Shown here: one piece after another, positions 33,531 through 46,010 of the stretch
Layout: every line of letters starts with the position of its first letter
Position numbering within the stretch: position 1 is the first letter of the stretch
From: Amphimedon queenslandica
Lineage: Eukaryota > Porifera > Demospongiae > Haplosclerida > Niphatidae
NCBI RefSeq assembly: GCF_000090795.2
Contig: NW_003546249.1
Coordinates: forward strand, 245,535-291,544
Reading direction: 5' to 3'
Length of the DNA stretch: 46,010 bases
Made by a program: the position numbers and the translations under genes
Notes under the pieces: generated by a model
Seen by the model: only the letters and a program-made list of their open reading frames with translations
Told to the model about the DNA's origin: nothing
Databases searched by the model: none

Positions 33531-33648
33531 CAGGAAATTCACTTCAATCCTTAGTCAGATATTATGCAATAGATGAAACTGCTGTTTTTTGTTGTGCATG
33601 TAGACATGAAGTAGCTTTGCTATCTTTAAATTTGAAGCATGGTGAACG
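33531..33648 (+). pseudogene. KDZ transposase, upstream exon
   Basis: Follows a TCATTTTTAG acceptor. Encodes SLQSLVRYYAIDETAVFC, then CACRHEVALLSLNLKHGE, the IDET...CRH...HGER region of Kyakuja-Dileera-Zisupton (KDZ) transposases. The exon ends in GAACG before GT at 33649. Joined in phase to ATTAGG at 42895 it completes HGERLGY. Earlier exons of the gene were not found; Helitron copy 2 lies immediately upstream. Confidence 0.75.
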
Positions 33649-33779
33649 GTGTTTATCGGTACAAGCTCATATCAGACATTTTATACGAAATTGGTTAAAT
33701 TGATTTTTAACCTACCGATTTTAGCCACATGGCGTTTCTGCACTCGCTTGACATCTGATTTTTAATTGGAATAATTAGC

Positions 33780-35140
33780 ATGCATGCTATTGCTACATTG
33801 GTGGTCAGAACAAAGGAAGCCTTGATCTGGAATTACTTTATGGTTGGTTTCAAGGAGGTAAAATTTGTTTGGTGCAGTACCTGTAGTAATAAAATATCAA
33901 CAGGAAGAATCACTTCTAAGACATTCAATACTACAAAAATTGTGAACAATCTGAAGCAGCACACAAAAGTATACGACGAATTTACCAAAAAAATAGTTGT
34001 TAGAGAAAGGGAAACAGAAATCATCGCTCAAGCAGATGACCTTAAGAGAAGCAAGGGACAGACTAAAGCCATGGGACGTCAATGACAGTAGAGCGCAGGT
34101 AATGCATCAACGCGTGATTGTGATGGTGGCACTAGACTCCCTACACTTTTTTTAATAGTGGAGATGTGGGGTTTCTTCGATTTGTTGCGGCTTTAGAGCA
34201 ACAGTATTTATTGCCTTGTAGAAAGTATTTGACCAGTAGAAATTTTCCTCTGATTTACAATGAGACAGTCACCAGTGTTCAGCAGTTGATGACTGGAGTT
34301 GATTTTTTTAGTTTCACTACAGATGCTTTGAGTGCAAATAATGCTGTGGCGGCTTTGCTCAGCCTTACTGCACACTTGCTAACTGAATCCATTGAAAGAA
34401 TGTCAGTTGTTGTATATGATCTTGTTCTTGATGAATCCCACACTGGTCAGTATTTAGCTAAGAAGTATAAAGAGATGGTAGCCAGTTGGACGATTTCTCT
34501 GGACAGGGTCCATTTCGTGTTACAAGACAATGCAGCCAACTTCGTGAAAGCAATGCATGACTCACCTTCGTCATCTTTTGGATGTTTCACCCATTCACTA
34601 CAGACTGTAGTAAATGATGGAGTATTGGCTCAGCAGCCTGTACTGGACCTGCTAGCAACAGGTAGAACAATTGTTGGGCATTTTAATCATTCAACCACAG
34701 CATATGGAAAATTACAAGAAATATAGGAGCAACTGCAGCTACTTCTACATCGGTTGTGACAAGATGTAAAGACCAGATGGAATTCCTCTTTGTATATGCT
34801 TAAGTTAGTCTTGCAACAGAAAATGGCATAGGCTGCTGACACATCTGAGCACGAGCTGACTGTTCTTACTCCATCTTAAGCTAACTTGACTGCTTAAGTA
34901 GTGGCTGTTCTAGAGTCCATTGAAGAAACGACCAAGGCTAAATTAGCAGACTCCACTTGATAGCTGTGGTTGTTCCGATGGTAAGAATGGTAACAAAAAC
35001 CCTAGAAAAACACCATGATATGTTGGCTTTTGAACCATAAAAAAGGAAATGTAAAAATGTCTAAAGAGAAGGTTTGCTTATAATGAGATCAATGAGTATA
35101 CTGTGTTAGCCACTATCTTCGCTTTAAACTACCGTATATC
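33780..35140 (+). pseudogene. hAT (ZBED-type) transposase, N-terminal and catalytic part
   Basis: A BED zinc finger (WCSTCSNKISTGR, FNTTKIVNNLKQH) precedes a 186-codon frame (34166-34726). That frame has LPCRKYLTSRNFPLIYNE, VDFFSFTTDALSANNAV (first catalytic Asp), DESHTGQYLAKKY, VHFVLQDNAANFVKAM (second Asp) and FGCFTHSLQTVV. Further frames give KTRWNSSLYMLKLVLQQKM and YNEINEYTVLATIF. The second BED His is replaced (HTKVY). Stops after LQEI and later mark decay. The protein is cut near 35140 and resumes at about 42140. Confidence 0.85.
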
Positions 35141-35216
35141 CTTAAGTAGAAGTTGCATTTTAACAAACGCTGGGGTAGCAATACAATTTAACTATAAGTA
35201 TGCAATATTAACCCAG

Positions 35217-35246
35217 GAGTGACTCAGTAGTCTAGTGGATAATGCT
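35217..35246 (+). tRNA. tRNA-like 5' half (SINE/tRNA pseudogene)
   Basis: GAGTGACTCAGTAGTCTAGTGG contains TAGTCTAGTGG (35228-35238), an exact fit to the RNA polymerase III A-box consensus. The matching B-box half lies at 42030-42056, with the Ngaro element between them. Confidence 0.55.
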
Positions 35247-35775
35247 CACCTTCAGCTTTAGACAATACATCCCGCACTGACAGAGCATCTTTGCTGGACC
35301 CCACCAAAAGAATGCTGCTCTAAAGAGAAGCTTGCCTTGTTAAAGGAGCCCCAAATCCCATCTCCAGCCAAGCTGGTAGTGCCCGTGAATGCAGTCTTCC
35401 TCAGACAACCTGTGGTATCAGGGCTCAAGAAAACCCAGGGGAACTGGCAGCTAAAGGAGGGTACCTGATCGGTTTTCCCCGCAAACAGCCAGATAAGGTG
35501 GCCCTGCTGAGCCAATCGGCATGCGAGTGAGTGAAGCCGGGAAGACCAGGCCCTCCTTGCGTTTATTGGGTTAAATGTTTCCTTGACTAAGGAGCTGAAG
35601 CCCTGTTGGGAAACGACCCGATTCGGATCTGCGCTCCACGAGGGAATCTAAGGCCAGAAGACAATGGACATTCACGGGGAAATGGAAAGGCCCGACCAAA
35701 GGGCACGCACTTAAGCCCCCCATCACACTAGGAAGAGAACCCAGTGGAGACCCTCCTGAACCCCAAGGTATGTGG
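35240..35775 (-). repeat. Ngaro B2 repeat
   Basis: Direct repeat of 36678-37205. Shared blocks include CTCACCTTCAGCTTTAGA, AGAGCATCTTTG, GAGAAGCTTGCCTTG and GAGTGAAGCC. Outer end of the element next to the tRNA-like 5' half. Confidence 0.85.
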
Positions 35776-35921
35776 AGGGAAAAAAAGAGAAAGCTCAGTA
35801 CAACAGAACTTGCTGTAGAAACCATCTACTCCAGAACAACGCTGAAGTCCAAGGCACTAATGCACTAGCTTAAATGGCTGAACTAGTTAACCTGGATTAA
35901 CTTTAATAACTTAATCATCAA
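35775..35921 (-). repeat. Ngaro A2 repeat
   Basis: Direct repeat of 41860-42006: AAAAAAGAGAAA-CTCAG, AACAACGCTG, TGCACTAGCTTAAAT and ACTTTAATAA occur in both in the same order. Confidence 0.85.
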
Positions 35922-36677
35922 TTAAGGTACAAAGGGCTTAACACACAATTTAGATTTCGGGACACAAATTGTTTTCTTTATACTTTTCTACAATATATAA
36001 TTTTTTCAATTTTTTTCTCATTAGTGAGATGCAATAAACTTTACTAAACTTTATAAAATGGATGAAAACTGAGTAAAGAATTCTTGAACATGATGAGAGT
36101 GCTATAATTTTTAGTAATATCATTGTGTTTATAATATTATTGTCTATTGACGTATGTTGCATGATTTGGCAAATGTTTTTCAAGTTTTGCAAAATGGGCT
36201 GCAATCTCTCATAAAGTTTTGTGACTTTCAAACATCAGTGTATCACAAAAGCATTTACTGCATTCAAACTTGATTGAGTGTTTGCCTTCATTATGCCACG
36301 ATTGCAAGCTTTAGAGCTTTGTAGAGCCTGCATTCACCCGGTGAAACAGCTAAATAAACAATAGTCAGGAAATACATACTGGTGGCCATTTTTATTAATG
36401 GTTTGACTAATATGACGTCATAACTTAACCCCATTGTGCAGTTAATTTTTCCCGCCAGTTTTATAATAATACAGAGGTATCCAAAAATGACACAAGATCA
36501 AAGATTGCGTATAAAGTATGAAAAGTTATGCAGGAATTTTTTTTTAATATTTAAAGTTCAATGATGTATAACTTCTAAACAGTGCACGGTAAAAATTTAG
36601 AAATAGCACAAGTTGTACAACTTTTTCTTTACTATAAAATGGCAGCAAATGAAAAAATATTAAAATTAGTACCTTAA
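35922..36677. mobile_element. 748 bp TTAA-flanked element between B1 and A2
   Basis: TTAA at 35922-35925 and 36674-36677 directly flank ends GGTAC and GTACC, giving TTAAGGTAC...GTACCTTAA. TTAA target duplication is the habit of piggyBac-type transposons. The interior is AT-rich with one 93-codon unrecognised minus-strand frame (35950-36231). It sits exactly between B1 and A2, which are contiguous in Ngaro elements, so it is a later insertion. Confidence 0.7.
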
Positions 36678-37205
36678 CTCACCTTCAGCTTTAGAGAAAA
36701 CAGCCTGCCCTAAAGAGCATCTTTGGCGGACCCCACCAGAGGCATGTTACTTCGAAGAGAAGCTTGCCTTGCCAAAGGAGCCCTTTATGCCGTCTCCAGC
36801 TGAGCTGGTATTGCCCTGTGAATGCGGCCAACCTGTGTTATCTGGGGCTTGAGAAAACCCCAGGAACAGGTGGCTAATGGAGTTCACCCTATTAGTTTCC
36901 TGGCAAATTGCCATGGCCCTGCCGACCCAATCAGCTGGCAAATGAGTGAAGCCAGGAAGATAGGGACCTCCTTTTGTTTATTGGGCTAAATGTTACCCCG
37001 ACTAAGGGGCTGAAGAACTGGGGGAAACGACATGGTTGGGTTCACAATCCACAAGGGATGCTAAGGACAGAAGACATAGGATATTTACGGAGAAGTGGAC
37101 AGGCCCAACCAGAGGGCAGGGACTTATGTGCCTATGACCCTAAAGGCGTGAGACTACCATTATTACAGTGGGGGAAAATGGAAGAGACTGCGCACCCTGT
37201 GCCCT
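36678..37205 (-). repeat. Ngaro B1 repeat
   Basis: Direct repeat of B2 (35240-35775) with many substitutions and small indels. It begins at CTCACCTTCAGCTTTAGA and lies just downstream (minus strand) of the recombinase. Confidence 0.85.
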
Positions 37206-37334
37206 AGATGGTTAGCTGGGGACAGCAGGACAATACAAAACTCGGAATAACAGCTAAATTTCCACGAAAACATAATGAAAACAAAACAGGGATGCATTGA
37301 ATAAACAGTAGCAAGACAATAAACAAAAAAAAAC

Positions 37335-38176
37335 ACCACTGGGAGAGTGAACATAACGAGACAAGTGCTGTGTCCGCTCAGAAAACTGACCGAGAGATCT
37401 GACCAGCAAGGGTTGCCAAGGTCTCTGGAGGGGTCCCAAAGAAATGCATCTAGGTGTTGGAACCCTAGCGGCCAATGGTCTTAATGAGATGAGAGGGGAA
37501 ACTGGCACAAGCGACAGTGGTGGCCACCACAATCCAAAAGCTGTGGCTTGTATAACAGGCTGGATTGAAGCCGGACGAAGCCAGAACAGCCCGGCATACC
37601 CAACACAGCACTCCCTGAAGACAGCCAAGACATCGGGCAGGACAAATAGAGGACTGGGAGCTTAGGGACGTATGGTCAGGTAGTTAGCCAAAGCGTGCAT
37701 GGGGCAATATGGGCCACCAGTAGCACCAATAATTACAGATGCGCCGGTGCCAACTGGGTCTGTTTTGGAGAACCAAAGCGGAAGAAGGGCTTGAGCAGTA
37801 GGCTGTTTGAATGACACATGCGAAAACCTGTTTGCACCAAAAAAAGGCTGTCACAGATATGGCCAGCAGAAGCGGAGCCAACGACACGGCGACTATCCCT
37901 AACTCCCAGGCTGACTTGAGGGTCAGCAGGTTGCGAGGCGTGATTGGGAGTTATAGAGGGGCAGACTGGGCAATCTGGGACCTCACATCCCCTAGGAGAG
38001 TATACTGCAGCCGCTGGCAGACTTCTATAGGCAGTGGCGACCGACCAGCCTCGATACACAAATGCTGATTGGTAGCCTGAGATGGACTTGGCCCTAAGCC
38101 TCTCGGAAGCCAAGTAGGCAACACAACTTAACAGAGTCAACTCGGATGGTGGCAGCGGAGCCATTTCGTTCTCCAA
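37335..38176 (-). pseudogene. Ngaro tyrosine recombinase
   Basis: The integrase of the element, expected to join circular DNA into target sites. The N-terminal core-binding helices read PLPPSELTLLSCVAYLASER and ISGYQSAFVYRGW. The catalytic part, in other frames, reads GFNPACYTSHSFWIVVATT and LIKTIGR, then HLSRYVHSPSG. Box II normally has HSFRIGAAT; here Arg is replaced by Trp (codon at 37534-37536), so one catalytic residue is lost. The Tyr in SRYVHSP is the likely nucleophile. Frame changes occur between the blocks. Confidence 0.75.
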
Positions 38177-38424
38177 GCAGAAAGTGAGGTAGCGCCTCTT
38201 TCCGGTTCAGTAGGCATTCTGGGAGTTCTCTGACAAGCATCAAACATTCAGCAATTTAGCTGATGCATCCAGCCCTTTCATGTTCAGACATGTCGTTGCT
38301 CCAACACGAGCCCTGATGGAACGTCTGACAGGACCACAGGCAACCTGGGAGCCAGCGGAGAGACAGAGAACCTAAAGCACCTGTTGCATGACAGGGAGTC
38401 TGCCGCCCCATTCAGTATACCTGG

Positions 38425-38858
38425 CTAGTGTTCAACAACCATCAAGACTTCCAGCTTGCCCTGGAGGATGGCAAGCAGGCGAAGCAAGTGGTTCAGGTGA
38501 GGGTCTTTTGCGGAGCCCTGGGCAACGGAGTGGACGGCCTTTTTATCGCAGTGGCAGAGGACTGAGCCCCAATACCATCGGTTAACCGAGACAGCCAAGG
38601 CAGCCACGATTGGGACCAGCTCTTTTGGGGCAATTGACACTTCTGACTATGACCGTGGCCAATGAAGCTGAAACCATTCCCCCGAGTAAGCAACAGAAGC
38701 ACCACAACCCATGAACCCAGAAGCATCTGGGAATAGGTGGGCTTGAATGGGACCGGAAGGAAAAAAAGCCACGCCTTTTCAGGTGGCCAGGAGGCGTTGC
38801 CACTATACAATATTGCCACAGCAGGCGACAAGGAGGCTGACTGTGGTGCTAATGGCAA
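38425..38858 (-). pseudogene. Ngaro RNase H region
   Basis: IAPKELVPIVAALAVSVNRW, then CHCDKKAVHSVAQGSAKDP and LNHLLRLLAIL, matches the RNase H-like segment after RT in DIRS/Ngaro elements (KELvPI...DN.avv..l..). The second Asp-Asn pair reads Asp-Lys. Upstream frame 38493-38858 has the tether-like hydrophobic part. Confidence 0.7.
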
Positions 38859-38975
38859 GAAATCTTCATTGTGTCAATGAGACCCCTGAGGAATGGGCAA
38901 CCCAGCCTCACGTTTTCAGCAAGATTGAGGTGCCCAATGAGAGACTACAGCTCCCTCTTTGTGGCAGCTTGCATA

Positions 38976-39560
38976 TCATCCCACTGTTGGAGGGTCTGCT
39001 AATGGAGGACAGCTTATCTTTGGAGAAGCTGGCGCAGAGAGTTGATCTCTTTTCCAAAAAAAATTAGGGAAGTTGCCGGGTTGACAACTTTGTGGGGGGC
39101 CACGGGGAGCCCAAGCTTGTTGCACAGCAGTAAGGCGACCTCCAACGCCCGGTGGCAATCCTGCAATGCCGCCAGGTACCAAAAAAGAAATCGAGACACA
39201 TCCCCTATTCCCTCACATTGCATGGCCAAAGCTAGGGTGTCGGCCACAGCGGTAAACACCTTCAGAACAGAGCGGAGGTCAAAAGGAAGAGTCCTGTCGT
39301 GAAAGAACTTATCGTCCTTGGCCATTTTGAGCAGCGGTTGGTCATCCGGGTGGACTGGGACCCTCCTATACGCAGTGAAAAGTGAGAGCTTCGCCATCCA
39401 AGCCTCCTGGCAGGCCTGGCGGACTGAGGCAACGACATGATTAACCAAGTTTTAAGAGAGGGAGCTGAGCATAGGGTCGATCCATCGCTGACACACTCCG
39501 TCAGGAGAAGACAGATAAAACAGCCCAACTGATGGAGAGCCTTTTGGGGCACATCGTGTC
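38976..39560 (-). pseudogene. Ngaro reverse transcriptase
   Basis: FYLSSPDGVCQRWIDPML and VNHVVASVRQACQEAWMAKL lead into FTAYRRVPVHPDDQPLLKM, HDRTLPFDLRSVLKVFTAV and LGLPVAPHKVV, the ordered DIRS/Ngaro RT blocks. The first catalytic Asp (AK-L-D) is Ser, and the YLDD box reads YLAA (39167-39178), so polymerase activity is lost. Confidence 0.8.
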
Positions 39561-39730
39561 GTGGACCATTAGATCGGCCGTAAGGGGATAGTGGCTCAGT
39601 AGCTACGGAGATGCGCCTACAAATTGGAGGTGTACATTTTAACCACTCAAAATGAATAAGCAGAGGAAACAGAAATCAATTGAATAATACACAAGCAAAA
39701 AGAAGTCAAAGTCTTGGTCCTGGCTGGGAG

Positions 39731-42006
<2,276 letters not shown>

Positions 42007-42060
42007 TAGTTCCAGAAGTTAAAAGCATGAGGTCAGGGGTGCGAATCCCACTCTGGGCCT
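42007..42060 (+). tRNA. tRNA-like 3' half (SINE/tRNA pseudogene)
   Basis: GGTGCGAATCC at 42038-42048 differs from the pol III B-box consensus at one position. CACTCT just after it can pair with GAGTG of the 5' half at 35217. Together the halves outline a tRNA-derived sequence split by the Ngaro element. The downstream TTTCTTTTGCTATT could be SINE body. Confidence 0.55.
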
Positions 42061-42139
42061 AACTTTCTTTTGCTATTTATGTGTATTTTCAAGGTCCAAA
42101 TACCAATTTAGGAAATAGGCGCCAGGGCTTTTATTCAAA

Positions 42140-42590
42140 GCAGATTTTTACTTGAACTAGTGAATGAGTGAATGTGAAGTTGTTGTCACAAGAAAAGTTT
42201 GAAGCACTAGACGGTACTATGACTACTATCGATGAAGCCACATCAGGCTTTTCTAAAGGAGGTTCCATCAGTCTAGAGGAGGAATTACCACCTAGTAAGC
42301 AGCGGAGGACAGAGATGTGGAAAGCGTTTACAGAAATATTGGATGAAAGTGGTGAATCTATGGAGATTGATGAGGTTAAAAGGTATTTGTCTGAGCCAAT
42401 AATTGATTTTCATAAAAGTAACTGTTATACATGGTGGAATGACAACAGTAAACGATTCCTACTCCTTTCTAAACTAGCTTTAAAGTACTTGAGTTCTCGT
42501 TACCTTTTAGTAGCTTCTGACAGCCTTTTTTCTAATGCCGGTCTCATCTATGACAAAAAGCACAATCATCTTGCCCCCTAGCAAGCCAAA
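42140..42590 (+). pseudogene. hAT (ZBED-type) transposase, C-terminal dimerisation part
   Basis: The frame at 42168-42581 ends in EVKRYLSEPIIDFHKSN, YTWWNDNSKRFLLLSKLALK and SSRYLLVASDSLFSNAG, then IYDKKHNHLAP. This is the hATC dimerisation domain of ZBED-like transposases. It is the missing C-terminus of the protein starting at 33780. The family motif SxxxErlFS reads SDSLFS. Confidence 0.85.
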
Positions 42591-42894
42591 ACACTTTTGC
42601 TTATAAACATAATTTTAAACATTACTTAAATTTTACAAATAAAAAATCATCTTGAACGAATCTCAATTTTTTTGGATAATTAAAATTGTTTTTTAACAGT
42701 GTAATTCAGTAATTAATACACGGTAAACAATGTCGGTATCGGTATGATCGATCGGTAGATTCTTAAACAGTAATAGTCATCATCGGTATTTACAAAAAAT
42801 CTCATATTAGTACGACTCTAATGGATACACTATACATATTTTGGTCTGTTTATTGTGATTTTAATGTGATTACATATTTCTTGCATTATTTTAG

Positions 42895-42997
42895 ATTAGG
42901 ATATGCTGTGTTCACTCTACAAAATGCTCATTATCCAGATGCTATAGATGTAATTATGATGCACGACATTGCTTGTACTTTACAATGCTATCTGAAG
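42895..42997 (+). pseudogene. KDZ transposase, middle exon
   Basis: Bounded by TTATTTTAG and GTATGATG. Encodes LGYAVFTLQNAHYP, then AIDVIMMHDIACTLQCYLK, the KDZ block in which DIAC contains a predicted catalytic Asp. The phase matches the exon ending at 33648. Confidence 0.75.
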
Positions 42998-43060
42998 GTA
43001 TGATGATTGGTTCAGCTTTACTGTGCATTTGTCAACGTACATGTATTTTACCACTGCCAG

Positions 43061-43360
43061 CTTCCTATAAGTCTAGATTAAAGCTAGCCATTCCTGCTTT
43101 TCATAGGCATGGTCATAAAGCTGATTGCCCAGTTGAAATGTATCAGTGATGCATTACTTAAGTTGTGTAAGTTTGTTACCAGACCCTATCACCAATATGG
43201 TGTAAGGGAAGAGCACTTTCTGATTGTGAAGGTAAGGAACATTTATGGTCATACCTTGGAAGATTTTCAAGAATGACAAAACAGTTGAGACCATCACAAA
43301 GGATTGACATTTTAAGCAGTGGATTAAGTCATTTTGGTTACAAAAAGGAGCAAAATCAGT
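43061..43360 (+). pseudogene. KDZ transposase, downstream exon
   Basis: Reads SYKSRLKLAIPAFHRHGHKA with DCPVEM, a stop, then, one frame over, ALSDCEGKEHLWSYLGRFSR and MTKQLRPSQRIDILSSGL. These are the H-x-GH...C and DGEG...LWS...RM blocks of KDZ. DGEG reads DCEG here, with Gly replaced but the acidic pair kept. A donor CAGT|GTAAGT follows. At least one stop and one frameshift show decay. Confidence 0.75.
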
Positions 43361-44858
43361 GTAAGTATGGCTTAATAGTGAATTGGTCATTTCACAATGG
43401 TATATGTGGCTTAGCACACGAAAATGGTCCAGTTGGCAGTGTAAGTTACTTTTGACACAAACATGTTTACAACATTTGTTTAATGAAATTATTTTATTTA
43501 ATAAATACATTATATAATTTTTTAGCTATCGTTTCATACTAAAGATGCCACTATACTTCTTGTAACTGCAGAGATGTGGCCTCCATACTTCATGGTATCT
43601 TGAATAAATTGGAGTGCCATTATGCACAGAGTTAGGGGTGGGAATGCACAGAGCGCCTCTTTGCGAAATGTGGCCATGGCAACAATATTCTTTGTAGTAA
43701 CTAGTCTCACGTAGCTAGCCCCTCCTTCAATGGGAGGGTCAGGTTGAATGAGGGCAGATCACTTGTTCTTTGTGACATTTGTACACTTAAATAAAATCAG
43801 TATACCTTTGAAAATTACTGCATACTGCTTGTGACACGTGCATTGTCATGGCCAGTAAGTACTACATCTGTTACCAGTTATTGTGAAAAGCAAAGAAGTT
43901 GTTACCGTTTGAAGGAGATGCAAAGAAGTACCTGGGTTTTTTTATATGATTTGTCAGAAGATAAGTTTGGTGGGCGAATACCTGTTTGATGCTGAAAGTG
44001 TTAAAGCTGTAACAGTAGTTGTGGCAGTTTGTACGGATTGTTTAACTTGAAGAAGACAGCAGAAGAGGAAAACAATAAGTTGATATCTAAATTGGAAACT
44101 TTCATGACTACAGAAGTGACTGAACCACAACTCCAGGTGCCATATTTTAATTACTCATATCATGTAGTTATGCTTATAATAATTCATATAGAATTATACA
44201 TCCACATCTAGAACAACTAGAAAGAGATCTAGTAATTAAAGAGAATTATCATCATTAGTAAGTATCATTAATGCTGTCCAATAAACTTGTTAAAAATCCT
44301 TGCATGCTTAGCTCACAGTTCCTTATGAGACATACAAGAAGACATATACTTTGAATCCATTCACAGAGGAAAACATCTAGCGGATGGCAAGAAAAAGTAC
44401 ACATCTTCGTCAATGTCTCATCTAGATTCTGATCATACGGGGGACACATTTTTTCTTCAATGGTTGGATCAAATGAAAAAGGAAATAAAGCACATTTATT
44501 CCACTACACACAATTCAATTCTTGGAGATAGCGATGAAGCTGTTTGGCATTTTTCTTGCGATGTGCTATCACATGAATTGTGGATAAATAAACCTAGACA
44601 TGTAACTGTTCTTTCTGAGCTAGCATTTGCAGATCAGCAGTTGCACAATTTCATTCTTGCTATTTGAAAAAGACTTCCAAAAATGTGTCTTTTGCTGATA
44701 CTTCTGCATAGGTTCACTGAGTTCATTTCCGAGACAGGGAATGTTGTGTGGCATATTCCTCGTGAAAGAAAAGCTGAAATGTCAAAGAAGTCACATGTGG
44801 TAAAGGATAGCCTACATCATTAATAATTATGGTAAATTTTAATCTTCATTTAAACTAG
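43361..44858 (+). other. Region with short unassigned coding traces
   Basis: Two plus-strand stretches, 44029-44211 (LKKTAEEENNKLISKLETF) and 44413-44667 (DEAVWHFSCDVLSHELWI), look protein-like but are unrecognised. They may be C-terminal KDZ exons or the start of the DUF6589 gene. No other feature seen. Confidence 0.35.
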
Positions 44859-45848
44859 GTACCCTTAGGAGTCATACTTTGTAATGAAAATAAAAATGAC
44901 AAAATGAGTAAAATTCTAGATGAACTACACAAGTATGTTTCAGCAAAAGAAGTATTATCACATAATACTTAACCTAATGGAGAATAAGAAGTGACAGATG
45001 ACAAATTGTACCCAAATCTTGATTGGGGAAGATGAATTAACTGTAGCTAGAGTGACATCAGCTATTGGGATTTGAAGAAATCTCAACACCAACAATAAAA
45101 AGCTACAGGGTCTCATACCAGTAGTGAAAGACTGGCTAGGGTCACTTTGTTACAGGCATAGCATGCACTGATGATGATTATATTATTCATAGTTGTGTCC
45201 TATAGGCGATTTTCGTTCGATTAATGAAGGTGTCATCTTGGTGTCAACGAGGGACACTAATGCAGTTAAAAAAATTAGTACCAGCTACATCAGTTCCAAA
45301 TGATCCCAAGCAAAACATCAAAGCTACAGATGCAAGGTAGTGGTTGATTACATTTTTGCTGCCACAAAAGAAGTCCTACATACAATAAATGAACCTACTA
45401 CAGTTCAAGAGGTTTCTCAAATAATTATTAACAGTTATGTTAGGTTGTTGAGTGTATCAACTGGAATTGATGAATCTGATGCTATTGCTACATACCCTTC
45501 TAAGTTAATCACGCTATTGCCTTTATGGGAAGACTTTAATGATGCCCAAAGAGAAGATGGGAAGAGGGTGATGTTGCTATGGAAGTTTTTATTTATTGTC
45601 TTTAATGCTACCAACAGATATAATTATACAGAATAGAAGCTGTTTCCTTGCTTCTAAAGTACAATTTCCTGGTATTTAAAAAAAAAGCTCAACAACTTGC
45701 TTATAGTAGATTTATTAATACACATGGTTGTATTGGACGTAATATATCATGTGACTTGCATCTTGAATATCTAAATGGAAGACTGAAAGCTATCTTAGTA
45801 ACTTATGATCAAATATGCAAACTAAATTTATTTGTCGTGCAGCAATAT
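44859..45848 (+). pseudogene. DUF6589 protein remnant
   Basis: After an AACTAG acceptor-like end, frames give PLGVILCNENKNDKMSKIL, ILIGEDELTVARVTSA and KLQGLIPVVKDW. Then 45340-45636 gives MLLWKFLFIVFNATNRYNY, and 45648-45848 gives AQQLAYSRFINTHGCIGRN and CDLHLEYLNGRLKA. These are the ordered motifs of DUF6589 proteins (GDQLT-like, DWH-like, RN...DL..EhLN). The family function is unknown. It has several stops and frame changes and is cut by MITE B at 45849. Confidence 0.75.
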
Positions 45849-46010
45849 ATGTGACCCGATATGAGAAAACCAGGCTATCTGCTCCAAAATTGAAAATTAA
45901 GATTTTTGCTTTTCTTAATTAAGCACAGCTTTTCCTTAGTTTTGGTCTTTGTCCCATGTCATTTGACACATCTAGTGCTGAGTTATGATTATTAATGCAA
46001 AAAGAAGTGT
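45849..46010. mobile_element. MITE family B, copy 2 (truncated by window end)
   Basis: Begins ATGTGACCCGATATGAGAAA and follows the left part of 10793-11219 closely, including CTCCAAAATTGAAAATT and CTAGTGCTGAGTTATGATTA. It interrupts the DUF6589 reading frame. The right end lies outside the window. Confidence 0.85.

Noticed and set aside
35240-37205. The ~530 bp direct repeat as LTRs of a small retroelement
   Set aside because: No coding sequence lies between the two copies, the adjoining A1/A2 repeats and tyrosine-recombinase ORFs explain them as B1/B2 of a Ngaro element, and the spacer is a TTAA-flanked insertion.

Overview
This window looks like a repeat-dominated stretch of an AT-rich marine-invertebrate nuclear genome. 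A sponge (Amphimedon-like demosponge) is my best guess, from the mix of families present: Helitrons, hAT, KDZ, DUF6589, Ngaro and Ty3/gypsy. That assignment is an inference. No ordinary housekeeping gene, rRNA, intact tRNA or CRISPR was found. A 690-base run of Ns at 15539-16228 marks a draft-assembly gap. Nearly every coding trace belongs to a mobile element and carries stops or frameshifts. The cleanest reading frame is a Myb/SANT-like protein at 1490-2413.

Left part (1-9530): a Myb/SANT-like ORF; a 1.6 kb unit bounded by ~230 bp imperfect inverted repeats (4525-6125); a decayed hAT transposase (7190-8208); and a decayed integrase-core gene (8490-9215) with altered catalytic residues.

Middle (9530-20850): a large minus-strand Helitron, with its 5' end near 20850 and coding traces down to 10418. 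It holds N-terminal lysine-rich repeats, a DUF6570 region and the Rep (HUH) domain. It is interrupted by two different MITEs, a palindrome-bearing insertion, and a 4.25 kb Ty3/gypsy retrotransposon (12537-16784) with two LTRs and a CATT target duplication. Removing the retrotransposon brings the Helitron reading frame back together.

20850-33300: a 21-bp/63-bp minisatellite; a second decayed hAT; an unnamed multi-exon minus-strand gene (24664-28244) with RNase-H/DDE-like acidic motifs and zinc-finger-like C-terminal modules; a Ulp1/C48-like protease remnant; and a truncated second copy of the same Helitron family (31510-33301).

Right part (33300-46010): the most remarkable structure is a Russian-doll nest. 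A KDZ transposase gene has a phase-compatible GT-AG intron from 33649 to 42894. That intron contains a ZBED-type hAT element, which contains the two halves of a tRNA-like (SINE) sequence. Between those halves lies a GC-rich Ngaro-type tyrosine-recombinase retrotransposon with A1-ORFs-B1-A2-B2 split direct repeats. Between B1 and A2 lies a 748 bp element flanked by TTAA. Downstream of KDZ are a DUF6589 remnant (44859-45848) and a further MITE copy cut by the window edge.
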